A stretch of DNA of 64,000 nt from an uncultured Clostridia bacterium (lineage in GTDB: Bacteria > Bacillota > Clostridia > Oscillospirales > Ruminococcaceae): NCBI GenBank assembly GCA_944386045.1, contig CALWZO010000030.1:1-64000 (forward strand), written 5' to 3'. Shown one piece after another: positions 26,715 to 37,876 of this stretch (within the stretch, counting starts at the first letter, position 1; the number at the start of each line of letters is the position of its first letter). The position numbers were made by a program, and so were the translations under genes. Under the pieces are notes generated by a model, which was not told the DNA's origin, ran no database searches, and saw only the letters and a list, made by a program, of their open reading frames with translations.

Positions 26715-27368
26715 ATGTTAAGCAGAAAATATAAAAGAGATAATTCAGGCGGTCCGACTTTTAAGGTTGCGGCTGTCTTTCTGGCGCTTTTTACCGTGGG
26801 TTTTATTTTTGTGGATGCCAGGCTGCGTCCGCTGGTGACCGAAACTGCCGTCTACAAGCTGAAAAGTCTTATAACCGCCGCTGCCAACGAAGCCATAATT
26901 GAAGAGATGGGAAAGACAGAAATTACATACGGCGATTTGATAAATTTGCAGATTGATGAAAACGGCCAGGTGTCAATACTGACATATAATTCTTTGGAAG
27001 TAAACCGCCTGAAATCCAAAATCACATCTTCTGTCATGGAAAAGGTCGCGCAGATGGGACAGACGGATATTTATATACCGATTTTCAACATCACAAACAT
27101 AGATTTTTTGCACAACAAAGGCCCCAGGCTGCGTTTCAGGATAACACCATCGGTCTATGTGGAAACGGATATAGAAAGCAGCTTTGAAAACACCGGCATA
27201 AACCAGGTAAATCATCAGATTTTTATAGTGCTGAAAATAACTTCTTCCGCCCTTATTCCTAACTACACAACCACCACACAAATTCAGACAAAAGTGTGCG
27301 TGGCCCAGACGGTTATCATAGGAAAAGTACCCAATAATATATCGGATAACATGCAATATTTTGATTGA
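26715..27368 (+). CDS. yunB: Sporulation protein YunB
   Basis: A 217-residue membrane-anchored protein with one N-terminal transmembrane segment (about residues 17-34) and an outer domain beginning VDARLRPLVTETAVYK, the characteristic YunB start. IYIPIFNITNIDFLHNKGP follows. YunB is expressed in the mother cell in B. subtilis and belongs to the sporulation-specific set; its molecular role is unclear. AAGGTGA lies upstream of the ATG. It stands alone between the pfkA terminator and the ligA promoter. No convincing sigma-E promoter could be placed in the 75 bp upstream. Confidence 0.87.
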   Translation: MLSRKYKRDNSGGPTFKVAAVFLALFTVGFIFVDARLRPLVTETAVYKLKSLITAAANEAIIEEMGKTEITYGDLINLQIDENGQVSILTYNSLEVNRLKSKITSSVMEKVAQMGQTDIYIPIFNITNIDFLHNKGPRLRFRITPSVYVETDIESSFENTGINQVNHQIFIVLKITSSALIPNYTTTTQIQTKVCVAQTVIIGKVPNNISDNMQYFD

Positions 27369-27374
27369 ATATTG

Positions 27375-29406
<2,032 letters not shown>

Positions 29407-29416
29407 GGAGATAAAT

Positions 29417-29686
29417 ATGGAAATTGATATCAAGCATATTGCAAAACTTGCAAGGCTTTCTATCCCAGAAGAAAAAGTGGAAAAATTCCAGAAGGAGATG
29501 GAAGGTATAATAGAAATGGTGGAAAATCTGCCCGACCTTAATACCGAAGGCGCACTGGTTGACCCCAGCGATACAATGCAGCTGAGAAAGGACGAGGTTC
29601 AGCCGTCCTTCCCCAGAGACGAAATGCTGAAAAACGCACCCAATACTGCAGCCGGATGCATAGTAATTCCAAGAGTTGTTGATTAA
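29417..29686 (+). CDS. gatC: Asp-tRNA(Asn)/Glu-tRNA(Gln) amidotransferase subunit C
   Basis: Small 89-residue subunit that wraps around GatA and supports the GatCAB complex. It has the family pattern IKHIAKLARLSIPEEK near the N-terminus and LRKDEVQPSFPRDEMLKNAP in the C-terminal half. TAAGGAGAT precedes the ATG. It is the first of the gatC-gatA-gatB run. Confidence 0.94.
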   Translation: MEIDIKHIAKLARLSIPEEKVEKFQKEMEGIIEMVENLPDLNTEGALVDPSDTMQLRKDEVQPSFPRDEMLKNAPNTAAGCIVIPRVVD

Positions 29687-29700
29687 GAAGGAGAAAAAGA

Positions 29701-31152
29701 ATGGGAAAATTGTACAGTTTATCTGCTGCACAGATGAAAGACCTTCTTAACAAAAAAGAAGTTACATCTGTGGAAATAACAAAATCCGTAATAGACAGGA
29801 TAGAAAAAACAGACAAAGAGATACAGGCATATATTTCTTACAACTTTGACGAAGCCCTGAAACAGGCTGCCGCCGTTGACGAAAAGATAGCCAAAGGCGA
29901 AAAACTGGCCGATATGGCCGGTATACCGGTAGCTGTAAAGGATAATATGTGCACCAAAAACCTGCGCACCACCTGCGCTTCCAAAATGCTGGGCAACTTT
30001 GTTCCGCCTTACAACGCAACAGTTGTGGAAAAACTGCTGGACGAGGGTGCAGTTATTATAGGCAAAACTACCATGGACGAATTTGCAATGGGTTCTTCCG
30101 GTGAAAACAGCGCTTTTCAGGTGGCCAGAAACCCGTGGGACACTTCCCGTGTTCCCGGCGGTTCATCCTCCGGCAGTGCTGCTACCGTAGCGGCCAGCCA
30201 GGTTCCGGTTGCGCTGGGTTCTGACACCGGCGGTTCCATCCGTCAGCCTGCTTGCTTGTGCGGTATAGTGGGTATGAAACCTACTTACGGCTCTGTTTCC
30301 AGATACGGCTTGGTTGCTTTCGGTTCCTCCCTGGACCAGATAGGCCCCATGGCAAGATGCGTAGACGATACAGCCATGCTGTTCAAGTCCATCTGCGGAC
30401 GCGATATGCGCGACGCCACCAGCAAGGACTACACATACAAACCCTATGGCGACAGCGTAAAAGGTATTAAGCTGGGTATCCCGAAACAGTATTTCGGCGA
30501 TGGTATTTCTGCTGTTGTAAAAGAAAAAGTTTACCGGGCTGTTGAGGTGCTGAAAGCCCAGGGGGCTGAAGTTGTAGAGGTTTCACTGCCCTCAACAGAC
30601 TACGCTTTGTCAGCTTACTACATCATTTCTTCTGCGGAAGCTTCCTCCAACCTGGGCAGATTTGACGGCGTCAAATACGGTTATACAGGTTCCAAAAGAG
30701 GCAGCCTGGACGAGCTGTACGAATCCAGCAGAAGCGAAGGCTTCGGCGACGAGGTAAAAAGAAGGATTATGCTGGGTACCTATGTTCTCAGCAGCGGCTT
30801 CTACGATGCTTACTACAAGAAAGCAAAAATTTTGCAGAAAAATATAGCCAAAGAATTTGACGATGCGTTCAAGCTTTGTGATGCTATCATTACTCCTATC
30901 AATCCTACAACAGCCTTTAAGATAGGCGAAAAGAGCGATGACCCGCTGGCTATGTATGCCGGTGATATATGTACAGTAACCCTGAACATTGCCGGTCTGC
31001 CCGGTATCAGCATTCCATGCGGTTTCAGCGCCGAGGACAACATGCCTATCGGTTTCCAGGCTATTGGCAAAAAATTCACCGAAGACAAACTGTTTACAAT
31101 AGCAAAATGCTATGAAAATGCAGTTGGCGGCTTTGCAGTAAAGGAGTTTTAA
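29701..31152 (+). CDS. gatA: Asp-tRNA(Asn)/Glu-tRNA(Gln) amidotransferase subunit A
   Basis: Amidase subunit that frees ammonia from glutamine for transamidation of misacylated tRNA. The 483-residue protein carries the amidase triad: Lys in VAVKDNM (about residue 80), the cis-Ser in the GGSSSGSAA stretch (about 155), and the nucleophilic Ser in GSDTGGSIRQPA (about 170-181). Together with GatB and GatC it makes Gln-tRNA(Gln), and possibly Asn-tRNA(Asn). Codon use is biased to GCT, GTT and ATC compared with sporulation genes nearby, as expected for a highly expressed protein. Confidence 0.97.
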   Translation: MGKLYSLSAAQMKDLLNKKEVTSVEITKSVIDRIEKTDKEIQAYISYNFDEALKQAAAVDEKIAKGEKLADMAGIPVAVKDNMCTKNLRTTCASKMLGNFVPPYNATVVEKLLDEGAVIIGKTTMDEFAMGSSGENSAFQVARNPWDTSRVPGGSSSGSAATVAASQVPVALGSDTGGSIRQPACLCGIVGMKPTYGSVSRYGLVAFGSSLDQIGPMARCVDDTAMLFKSICGRDMRDATSKDYTYKPYGDSVKGIKLGIPKQYFGDGISAVVKEKVYRAVEVLKAQGAEVVEVSLPSTDYALSAYYIISSAEASSNLGRFDGVKYGYTGSKRGSLDELYESSRSEGFGDEVKRRIMLGTYVLSSGFYDAYYKKAKILQKNIAKEFDDAFKLCDAIITPINPTTAFKIGEKSDDPLAMYAGDICTVTLNIAGLPGISIPCGFSAEDNMPIGFQAIGKKFTEDKLFTIAKCYENAVGGFAVKEF

Positions 31153-31155
31153 TAT

Positions 31156-32598
31156 ATGAACAGCAATTATGAAATAGTTGTAGGTCTGGAAGTTCATGCC
31201 GAGCTTTCCACCAAAACAAAGATATTCTGCGGCTGTAAAAACGAATTCGGCGCAGAGGTAAACACCAATGTTTGTCCGGTTTGCATGGGCTTGCCGGGAA
31301 CACTGCCTGTCCTGAATGAACAGGTGGTTGAATACGCCATAAAAATGGGTCACGCCCTTAACTGTCATATAAACAGCGTTACAAAACAGGACAGAAAAAA
31401 CTATTTCTATCCTGACCTGCCCAAATCTTATCAGATTTCACAGTTTGACATCCCGCTGTGCGAAAACGGATACCTGGATGTGCTGGTAGGCGACGAGGTA
31501 AAAAGAATAGGCGTAACCAGAATACACATAGAAGAAGACGCAGGCAAGCTGATACATGACGCTGACCTGGGCGGCACCCTGGCAGACTACAACCGCTGCG
31601 GCGTTCCGCTGATAGAGATTGTTTCCGAGCCGGACATCCGTTCCGCAGACGAAGCCAAGGCTTACCTTGATACCATACACACAACCCTGCTGTACCTGGG
31701 CATATCAGATGCCAAAATGCAGGAAGGCAGCGTGCGCTGCGATGTCAATGTTTCCGTAAGGCCCAAAGGCTCCACAGAATTTGGCACAAGGGTGGAAATG
31801 AAAAATGTGAACAGCTTCTCTGCCGCCCACCGCGCTATAACCTATGAGGCAAACAGACAGATAGATGTACTGTCCCACGGCGGAAAAGTTGAACAGGAAA
31901 CCAGAAAATGGGACGATGTAAAAGGAAGAAGCGTTGTTCTGCGCTCCAAAGAGGATGCCCAGGATTACAGATATTTCCCCGATCCGGACCTGTTGACATT
32001 TGTGGTTCCCCAGGAAAAAATTGACCGGCTTAAAGCACGGCTGCCGGAACTGCCCGTAGCCAAAACAATGAGATATATGTCCCGGTACGGCCTGTCCAAA
32101 GCGGACAGCGAACTGTTGGCTCTGGATAAAAATGTCGCCGAATTTTTTGAAAAATGTGTCGGCAGCGGAAAATGCAGTGCCAAAAATGTATCCAACTGGA
32201 TTTTGGGCGATGTGTTCAAAATTCTCAATGAGAGAAGATGTTCCATAAACGATCTGGCCCTTACAGCAGAAAACCTGTCTGAAATGATCAGCCTTATCGA
32301 GAAAAAGACAATATCCAATGCTGCCGGCAAGACTGTTTTTGAAGTTATAGTTGATGCTGACAAGGACCCCAACGAGATTGTAAAAGAAAAAGGCCTTGCC
32401 CAGGTAAGCGATACCGGCGCTTTGGCTGCAATAGTTGAAAAAGTTCTGGCAAACAACGAAAAAGCCGTAAACGACTACAAGTCCGGCAAGACAAATGTTA
32501 TAGGCTTCCTGGTTGGCCAGTGCATGAAAGAAAGCCGCGGTCAGGGCAACCCTTCCATACTGAAGGAAATGGTTGTTGCGGCTATCGACAACAAATAA
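31156..32598 (+). CDS. gatB: Asp-tRNA(Asn)/Glu-tRNA(Gln) amidotransferase subunit B
   Basis: Subunit that binds the misacylated tRNA and activates its side chain with ATP. The 480-residue protein begins NYEIVVGLEVHAELSTKTKIFC. It has KNYFYPDLPKSYQISQ, the HIEEDAGKLIHD block that lines the kinase site, and a C-terminal helical YqeY-like tail domain (about 410-475) that clasps the tRNA elbow. The gap to gatA is 3 nt. A hairpin terminator follows. Confidence 0.97.
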   Translation: MNSNYEIVVGLEVHAELSTKTKIFCGCKNEFGAEVNTNVCPVCMGLPGTLPVLNEQVVEYAIKMGHALNCHINSVTKQDRKNYFYPDLPKSYQISQFDIPLCENGYLDVLVGDEVKRIGVTRIHIEEDAGKLIHDADLGGTLADYNRCGVPLIEIVSEPDIRSADEAKAYLDTIHTTLLYLGISDAKMQEGSVRCDVNVSVRPKGSTEFGTRVEMKNVNSFSAAHRAITYEANRQIDVLSHGGKVEQETRKWDDVKGRSVVLRSKEDAQDYRYFPDPDLLTFVVPQEKIDRLKARLPELPVAKTMRYMSRYGLSKADSELLALDKNVAEFFEKCVGSGKCSAKNVSNWILGDVFKILNERRCSINDLALTAENLSEMISLIEKKTISNAAGKTVFEVIVDADKDPNEIVKEKGLAQVSDTGALAAIVEKVLANNEKAVNDYKSGKTNVIGFLVGQCMKESRGQGNPSILKEMVVAAIDNK

Positions 32599-32606
32599 GC
32601 AATTTT

Positions 32607-32640
32607 AAAAATCATAGAGCTCTTACTCTATGATTTTTAA
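32607..32640 (+). terminator. Terminator after gatB
   Basis: Perfect 13-bp stem AAAAATCATAGAG / CTCTATGATTTTT with a 6-nt loop (32607-32638). The T-run is within the stem's 3' arm. It separates the ligA-gatCAB operon from ade. Confidence 0.75.
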
Positions 32641-32674
32641 GTTTGCACATTTACTTTTTTACAGGAGACAGTGT

Positions 32675-34441
32675 ATGAAAATTTTCCCGAAAGACAAAAA
32701 AGGACTGATGATGGCTGCCCTGGGCAGAATACCCAGCGACCTGGCTATTGTAAATGCCAACCTGGTCAACACATTCACCGGCGAGGTTTACAAGGCCAAT
32801 GTGTTTGTGTACGATGGCTTTGTTGCCCATGTGGAAACAGAAGACTTTGAAAATGTAAACGCCAAAGAGGTTGTTGATGCAGCCGGCGCTTATCTTATTC
32901 CGGGCCTTATTGATGCCCATGTGCACATTGAAAGTTCCATGATGATACCGCGCAACTTTGCCAAGGCTGTCATACCTCACGGCACCACCACAGTTGTGAC
33001 AGACCCCCACGAAATAGCCAATGTTTACGGTATCAGGGCTGTGGAATATATGAACGCACAAACCCAGGGTCTGCCTATGAGAATGTACATAGACATTCCG
33101 TCCTGTGTGCCGGCAGTTCCCGGACTGGAAAATGCCGGAGCAGCGTTCCTGGCAGATGATATAAGAAAAATGCTCAGCCTTTCAAATGTTATCGGCCTGG
33201 CAGAAGTTATGGATTTTGTGGGCGTTGCCAATGCAGACCAGAGAATGATGGACATCTTGCAGGTATTTGAAGAGGACGGCAGATATATCCAGGGACATGC
33301 CCCCGGAGTAATCGGCAGACAGCTGAGCAGCTACCGTATCGGCGGCCCGTCTACATGCCATGAATCCCGTGCCGCTTATGAAATCAAGCCCAAAATGCGC
33401 AGCGGTATGTTTGTGGACGCCAGATCGTCTTCAATAGCCAAAAATGTGCGGGAAGTAATCAAAGGCCTTGACGGCATGAAATTTTATGACAGACTGACCT
33501 TCTGTACAGACGACAGGGAAGTTGACGAAATTATTGCCGGCGGACATATGAACGATGTGTTGAGGGATGCGATAAAAACAGGCTTTGATCCTGTCACAGC
33601 CATAAAATCATGCACACTGAATGCGGCCAATGCCATTCACATGGAAAACCTGGGCGCCATAGCCCCGGGATTTGTGGCGGACATGCTGATAGTTCCGTCT
33701 TTGACAGAGCTCAATCCGTCCCATGTGTTTACCAGCGGCAAACTGGTTGCAAAAGACGGAAAACTTTTGGCAGATATCCCCACAATACCTTTTGATATAG
33801 AGAAAGAAAACTCTGTAAATGTACCTGACTTTACACCTGAAATGTTCGGTATGAAATCACCCGAAGATGGTTTTGTAAAGGTAAATGTTATGGAATATAA
33901 CAGCCTGGCCTCTTCCGGCACAGTATGTACCGAAATGACCTTGCCTGTAAAGGACGGCTTTGTGGACATCAGCGGTGATGACAGCCTTCATTTTGCAGCA
34001 ATTATAAACAGATACGGAAAAGGTACATACACAATAGGTGTTGTAAAGAACTTTGGCCCGCTGAAAGGCGCCTGGGGTTCCACTGTTTCCCATGACAGCC
34101 ACAATATGACAATAGTTTATAAAAATGTTCAGGACGCATTTGCAGTTTACAGCAACCTGAAAGAAATCGGCGGCGGTATGTCCTTGGCCGCAGAGGGAAA
34201 AACTGTTGCCAGCCTGGCTTTGAATGTAGGCGGCCTTATGAGCACCAAGACAAACGAGGAACTGTCCGCAGAAGTACAGAATATGAAAACTGCTTTGCGT
34301 GCAGCCGGTTTTGATACAGCCAATCCGCTTTTGAGGATTGTTACCTTGGCCCTGCCTGTTGCCCCTACAACCAAGTTTACCGACATAGGTCTGGTGGATG
34401 TGCTGAAACAGGAATTTATCCCCATTTTTCCGGAAGAATAA
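32675..34441 (+). CDS. ade: Adenine deaminase
   Basis: Amidohydrolase that converts adenine to hypoxanthine and ammonia in purine salvage. The 588-residue protein has the metal-binding GLIDAHVHIESSMM block near residue 77, followed by HGTTTVVTDPHEIANV and later GHAPG, FCTDDREVDEI and AINRYGKG-like stretches typical of this family. Length is normal. The frame opens at 32630; the ATG at 32675 has AGGAGA upstream and is preferred. It lies 2 nt before a methyltransferase gene. Highly expressed-type codon use resembles that of gatCAB. Confidence 0.95.
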   Translation: MKIFPKDKKGLMMAALGRIPSDLAIVNANLVNTFTGEVYKANVFVYDGFVAHVETEDFENVNAKEVVDAAGAYLIPGLIDAHVHIESSMMIPRNFAKAVIPHGTTTVVTDPHEIANVYGIRAVEYMNAQTQGLPMRMYIDIPSCVPAVPGLENAGAAFLADDIRKMLSLSNVIGLAEVMDFVGVANADQRMMDILQVFEEDGRYIQGHAPGVIGRQLSSYRIGGPSTCHESRAAYEIKPKMRSGMFVDARSSSIAKNVREVIKGLDGMKFYDRLTFCTDDREVDEIIAGGHMNDVLRDAIKTGFDPVTAIKSCTLNAANAIHMENLGAIAPGFVADMLIVPSLTELNPSHVFTSGKLVAKDGKLLADIPTIPFDIEKENSVNVPDFTPEMFGMKSPEDGFVKVNVMEYNSLASSGTVCTEMTLPVKDGFVDISGDDSLHFAAIINRYGKGTYTIGVVKNFGPLKGAWGSTVSHDSHNMTIVYKNVQDAFAVYSNLKEIGGGMSLAAEGKTVASLALNVGGLMSTKTNEELSAEVQNMKTALRAAGFDTANPLLRIVTLALPVAPTTKFTDIGLVDVLKQEFIPIFPEE

Positions 34442-34443
34442 TT

Positions 34444-35586
34444 ATGATAGAAGAAAAAATATCAAGGTGTTTTGAAAACGAAATAGCCCTGGCGGTTGTC
34501 AGCGGGCTGAAAAAAGGCGTCGAATGTGAATTTTCAAAAGTTACAGTAAGGCCCTTTGCGTCAGACAAAGGGGTAATGTACCAGCTGGAATATACCGTTA
34601 AAAACCAGGTAAAGCACAAAAACATTCCCCACGAACAGCTGACTGCCGAGGTTGCATCTCTGCTGGAAAACAGCTTTACTCAATGTGTGATTTACGGCGC
34701 TCTGAATGATTATCATATAAACTGCTTTAACGGCAAAGTAAAGATAAAAACTATGGCCCCGTCAAAAAAGGTTACTGTCAAAGCACACAACAAAAAGAAG
34801 GAATATATCCTCAATGAAGGGGAGAAAATAGACTTTCTTATATATCTTGGCGTAATGACAGAGGACGGAAGGGTTGTAAAAGCCAGGTACAACAAGTTCA
34901 GGCAGATAAATAAATACCTGGAACTGATAAAAACTTCCCTGGATATACTGCCTTCCGACCGACCGCTTAAAATAGTGGATTTCGGCTGCGGCAAAGCCTA
35001 TCTCACCTTTGCATTATATTATTATGTTATCAATATACTTAAACGCCAGGCTTTTATAACCGGCCTGGATTTGAAGGAAGATGTCATTGATTTCTGTAAC
35101 AATGTGGCCAGGGAGATGGGGTATGACAGCCTGGAATTTCAAAAGGGAAATATAAAGGATTATTCCAGGACACAGGATGTGGATATGGTTATCATGCTTC
35201 ATGCCTGTGATAATGCCACTGATGAGGGCATAGTTCAAAGTCTGAAATTCAATGCAAAAGTCATAATAGCTGTGCCCTGCTGTCAGCACGAATTTTTCAG
35301 GCAGATTGAAAATCTCGCTCCGCTGACCCAGTTCGGAATACTGAAAGAAAGATTTTCCGCCCTTTCCACCGACGCTTTGCGTGCCCAACTGCTGAAAGCG
35401 CTGGGGTTTGATGTGTCTGTTATGGAGTTTATAGACACCGAACACACGCCAAAGAATATAGCCATAAGGGCTGTAAGGCATGGCGGGTTCAACGGCAAAG
35501 AGTTTGAAAGGTATGAAAATTTCAGAGATTACCTGCACCTTACACCCTATATAGAAAAAAGACTTAAAGAAGAAAATATAATTTAA
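34444..35586 (+). CDS. Class I SAM-dependent methyltransferase (Methyltransf_32-like)
   Basis: A 380-residue protein. An N-terminal half of unknown fold (about 1-165) precedes a Rossmann methyltransferase domain with motif I IVDFGCGKAYLTFAL near 177, DLKEDVI for the acidic ribose-binding residue, and a LHACDNATDEG motif near 255. PCCQHEFF follows. These fit the Methyltransf_32 group (relatives of METTL25/RRNAD1), for which RNA or protein targets have been proposed. The substrate here is not known. It is co-transcribed with ade (2-nt gap) and ends at a strong terminator. Confidence 0.78.
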   Translation: MIEEKISRCFENEIALAVVSGLKKGVECEFSKVTVRPFASDKGVMYQLEYTVKNQVKHKNIPHEQLTAEVASLLENSFTQCVIYGALNDYHINCFNGKVKIKTMAPSKKVTVKAHNKKKEYILNEGEKIDFLIYLGVMTEDGRVVKARYNKFRQINKYLELIKTSLDILPSDRPLKIVDFGCGKAYLTFALYYYVINILKRQAFITGLDLKEDVIDFCNNVAREMGYDSLEFQKGNIKDYSRTQDVDMVIMLHACDNATDEGIVQSLKFNAKVIIAVPCCQHEFFRQIENLAPLTQFGILKERFSALSTDALRAQLLKALGFDVSVMEFIDTEHTPKNIAIRAVRHGGFNGKEFERYENFRDYLHLTPYIEKRLKEENII

Positions 35587-35590
35587 AAAA

Positions 35591-35628
35591 ATCCCTGTCC
35601 GGTTTATACCGGGCAGGGATTTTTCTTT
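35591..35628. terminator. Bidirectional rho-independent terminator
   Basis: ATCCCTGTCCGGT, TTAT loop, ACCGGGCAGGGAT (35591-35620, one G-T pair), then TTTTCTTT; A7 precedes the stem for the opposite strand. It lies between the convergent methyltransferase and flavoprotein genes. Confidence 0.9.
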
Positions 35629-35661
35629 AAAAATAACGGATATTTCTCTTTGACAGTTATT

Positions 35662-36282
35662 TCATCTTATAAAGTTGGTTCTTGCCTTTGGCATTGCAGG
35701 CGGAAGCGGTACATCAGTGCTTGCCAGCACTTTCAGCAGCCAGCACATATTCTGTGCTATTTCTTTTGCGCTGTCCATGCCTTCCAGGTCCTGTACAACT
35801 TCGCCTTTTGCCGCCCCGTGAAAGGCGCTCCAGTATGAAGTGGGCACAATTATTGAACGGGAGAGAGAAAAGTAGTTGTTAAGCTGGTTAAAGGTTTCGA
35901 CACCGCCGCTGCGCCTGAGAGAGCACAGACCGGCTACAGGTTTGAAGGCAAGCTTTGAGGCAGAAGAATAAAAAAGTCTGTCCATAAAGCTTTTCATGCC
36001 GCCGGATATACCTGCATAGTATACCGGTGTGCCGAAAATCAATCCGTCGGCGCTTGTGATTTTGTCAATATTTTCACCCAGGACATCGTCTTTGAATATA
36101 CATTTTTTGTCCCGGCTTTTCCGGCATTGTCCGCAGCCTATGCAGTTGTAAACAGGCTTTGTGCCTATCTGTATTATCTCATATTCAATTCCTTCATCCT
36201 CAAATATCTTCCTCATAGATGCCAACGCTGTATATGTGTTGCCGTCTTTGCGCGGACTTCCGTTTATGGCTATGACTTTCAT
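35662..36282 (-). CDS. Flavodoxin-fold NAD(P)H-dependent oxidoreductase / iron-sulfur flavoprotein
   Basis: A 206-residue NADPH-dependent FMN reductase-fold protein. The FMN phosphate loop is INGSPRKDGNT (residues 6-16) and the isoalloxazine loop is GTPVYYAGISGGMKSFMDR (near 85). A compact set Cys47, Cys50, Cys53 and Cys61 (NCIGCGQC then KKC) matches archaeal/clostridial iron-sulfur flavoproteins. Substrate is unknown. GGAGG precedes the ATG. It has an extended -10 promoter just upstream and is transcribed alone, away from spoIIIAA. Confidence 0.85.
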   Translation of the reverse strand: MKVIAINGSPRKDGNTYTALASMRKIFEDEGIEYEIIQIGTKPVYNCIGCGQCRKSRDKKCIFKDDVLGENIDKITSADGLIFGTPVYYAGISGGMKSFMDRLFYSSASKLAFKPVAGLCSLRRSGGVETFNQLNNYFSLSRSIIVPTSYWSAFHGAAKGEVVQDLEGMDSAKEIAQNMCWLLKVLASTDVPLPPAMPKARTNFIR

Positions 36283-36305
36283 GGCTACCTCCGCTTTTTA
36301 TTTTA

Positions 36306-36314
36306 ATTATAACA
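36306..36314 (-). promoter_or_regulatory. Extended -10 promoter of the flavoprotein gene
   Basis: On the - strand TGTTATAAT (36306-36314) lies about 24 nt before the ATG. The -35 region at 17 nt spacing, CTTTAA, is a poor match, so the extended -10 would carry the activity. Confidence 0.5.
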
Positions 36315-36371
36315 TACATGTCAAGTTCTTAAAGGCGCGGGACGGGCATATTATTTTATCAGGGTGATGGT

Positions 36372-37205
36372 ATGGACAAGAATATAAAAACAATGCTGGA
36401 CAATCTTCCCGGATTTTTGTCTGAGTATGTGACAGACCGGCAAAATCAGGGTAAAGCGGTTACAGAAATACGCATACGCAGCGGCTTTCCGCCTATTGTA
36501 AGGTGCGACGGAAAGGATGAAATGCTTAAATGCCCGTCTGTCAGCCGGCTGCAGCTGGAGCAGATTTTCAGCAGTTTTTGCTGTCACACGCTGTCAGCGT
36601 ATGAAGACCAGATCAGCCGCGGATACATAACACTTGCCGGCGGCCACAGGGTAGGCATAGGCGGAATATACTATACCGATGATGCGGGCAGAAAATTTCT
36701 CTCTTCGGTTTCTTCACTGAACATAAGAATAAGCAACGACATATCATATAAAATACCTGCCGGTGTCATGGATTTTTCAAAAGGTATGCTGGTGGCTGGC
36801 AGACCCCACAGCGGCAAAACAACATTTTTAAAGACAGTATGCGGTATGCTGGAAGGAAAAAATGTTGCGGTGTGTGACGAAAGGCAGGAAATATACAGCC
36901 CGGATAAAAACTGTGATTTTGTATCCGGTATAGACAAGCGGCAGGCAATACTTCACGCCACAAGAAGCCTGGGCCCGGACATTATAATATGCGACGAGGT
37001 AGGCGGGGATGAGGAAACAAAACAGATTTTAAGCGCGGTAAACAGCGGGGTAAAGTTTATATGTTCATGCCATCGGCGGAGCATCGGCGAAATCAGAATG
37101 AAACCCAATATCGCCATTTTGCTTGATGCAAAGGTTTTTGACAAAATAATTGTCCTGGACCGAGATAAAAACAATTATTTTATAAAGGAAGAAGTTTATG
37201 TTTAA
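36372..37205 (+). CDS. spoIIIAA: Stage III sporulation protein AA (ATPase)
   Basis: ATPase of the SpoIIIA-SpoIIQ channel that connects mother cell and forespore during engulfment; it resembles the type II/IV secretion ATPases. The 277-residue protein has Walker A GRPHSGKTT near residue 143, a Walker B-like DIIICDEVGG near 206, and an N-terminal VTEIRIRSGFPPIV stretch typical of SpoIIIAA. The ATG at 36372 follows GGGTGATGG. It overlaps spoIIIAB by 8 nt. A sigma-E promoter is expected but none could be placed convincingly in the 89 bp upstream. Confidence 0.95.
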   Translation: MDKNIKTMLDNLPGFLSEYVTDRQNQGKAVTEIRIRSGFPPIVRCDGKDEMLKCPSVSRLQLEQIFSSFCCHTLSAYEDQISRGYITLAGGHRVGIGGIYYTDDAGRKFLSSVSSLNIRISNDISYKIPAGVMDFSKGMLVAGRPHSGKTTFLKTVCGMLEGKNVAVCDERQEIYSPDKNCDFVSGIDKRQAILHATRSLGPDIIICDEVGGDEETKQILSAVNSGVKFICSCHRRSIGEIRMKPNIAILLDAKVFDKIIVLDRDKNNYFIKEEVYV

Positions 37206-37668
37206 AATCGCAGGTTTTATGGTTATAGTTGCCTCTTCGGCCGCATATTTTTGTAAAAAAAGTATCTGCGATTATTGTACATATCTACTGTCATGGGAAA
37301 GCATGAGGCTGGCGCAGATATTAAAAAGCGGCAATTCCATGGGGATGACCTATCCGGCTATATTCGCCAGGACTGATTTTTCCTCTTTCAGGTTCTTTTC
37401 GGCCACCACGCTTCAAAAAGCTGTCTCCGGGCAGGAAGATTCGCAGCTGTATAATCTGGTGAATGCTGACCTGAAAGCCTATGTGAAAGAGTTTATTTTA
37501 TCGCTGGGGAAAAAGAATAAACGGAACGAGCAGGAATTTTTAAAAAACAACATAGAGTATTTCAAAATGCAGGCTGACGAGTACAAGGGAAGGTATGACA
37601 AAAACAAAAAGACAAACCTTGTAAGCGGTATTTCTGTGGGAATGCTGATTTTTATTATGATTATATAG
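37198..37668 (+). CDS. spoIIIAB: Stage III sporulation protein AB
   Basis: A 156-residue membrane-associated subunit of the SpoIIIA complex, resembling type II secretion GspF-like components. Hydrophobic segments lie at the N-terminus (about 3-20) and the C-terminus (about 138-156). The middle helical region includes QILKSGNSMGMTYPAIFARTD. It overlaps spoIIIAA by 8 nt and leads to spoIIIAC after 12 nt. Identification rests on operon position plus topology and fits the usual length of about 170. Confidence 0.88.
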   Translation: MFKIAGFMVIVASSAAYFCKKSICDYCTYLLSWESMRLAQILKSGNSMGMTYPAIFARTDFSSFRFFSATTLQKAVSGQEDSQLYNLVNADLKAYVKEFILSLGKKNKRNEQEFLKNNIEYFKMQADEYKGRYDKNKKTNLVSGISVGMLIFIMII

Positions 37669-37680
37669 GAGCTGAAAAAT

Positions 37681-37875
37681 ATGGAAGTGGATCTGATTTT
37701 CAAAATTGCGGCTATAGGTATTATTGTTTCGGTGCTCAACCAGGTGCTGGTAAGGTCCGGCAGGGAAGAGCAGGCAATGCTGACAACTTTAATGGGGCTT
37801 ATAGTGGTGCTTACCATGGTTATAACCCAGATACAGGAACTTTTTGTAACTATAAAATATTTGTTTGAGCTGTAA
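37681..37875 (+). CDS. spoIIIAC: Stage III sporulation protein AC
   Basis: Small 64-residue membrane protein with two hydrophobic segments and the conserved stretch GIIVSVLNQVLVRSGREEQA. It is a channel component of the SpoIIIA apparatus. The family is always about this size. AGGAG lies upstream of the ATG at 37681. Confidence 0.93.
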   Translation: MEVDLIFKIAAIGIIVSVLNQVLVRSGREEQAMLTTLMGLIVVLTMVITQIQELFVTIKYLFEL

Positions 37876-37876
37876 A

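Noticed and set aside
36345..36352. GGCATATT as a sigma-E -35 box for spoIIIAA
   Set aside because: With normal spacing the -10 would fall on the start codon at 36372, leaving no leader. The CATACATG at 36313 looks -10-like but has no matching -35.
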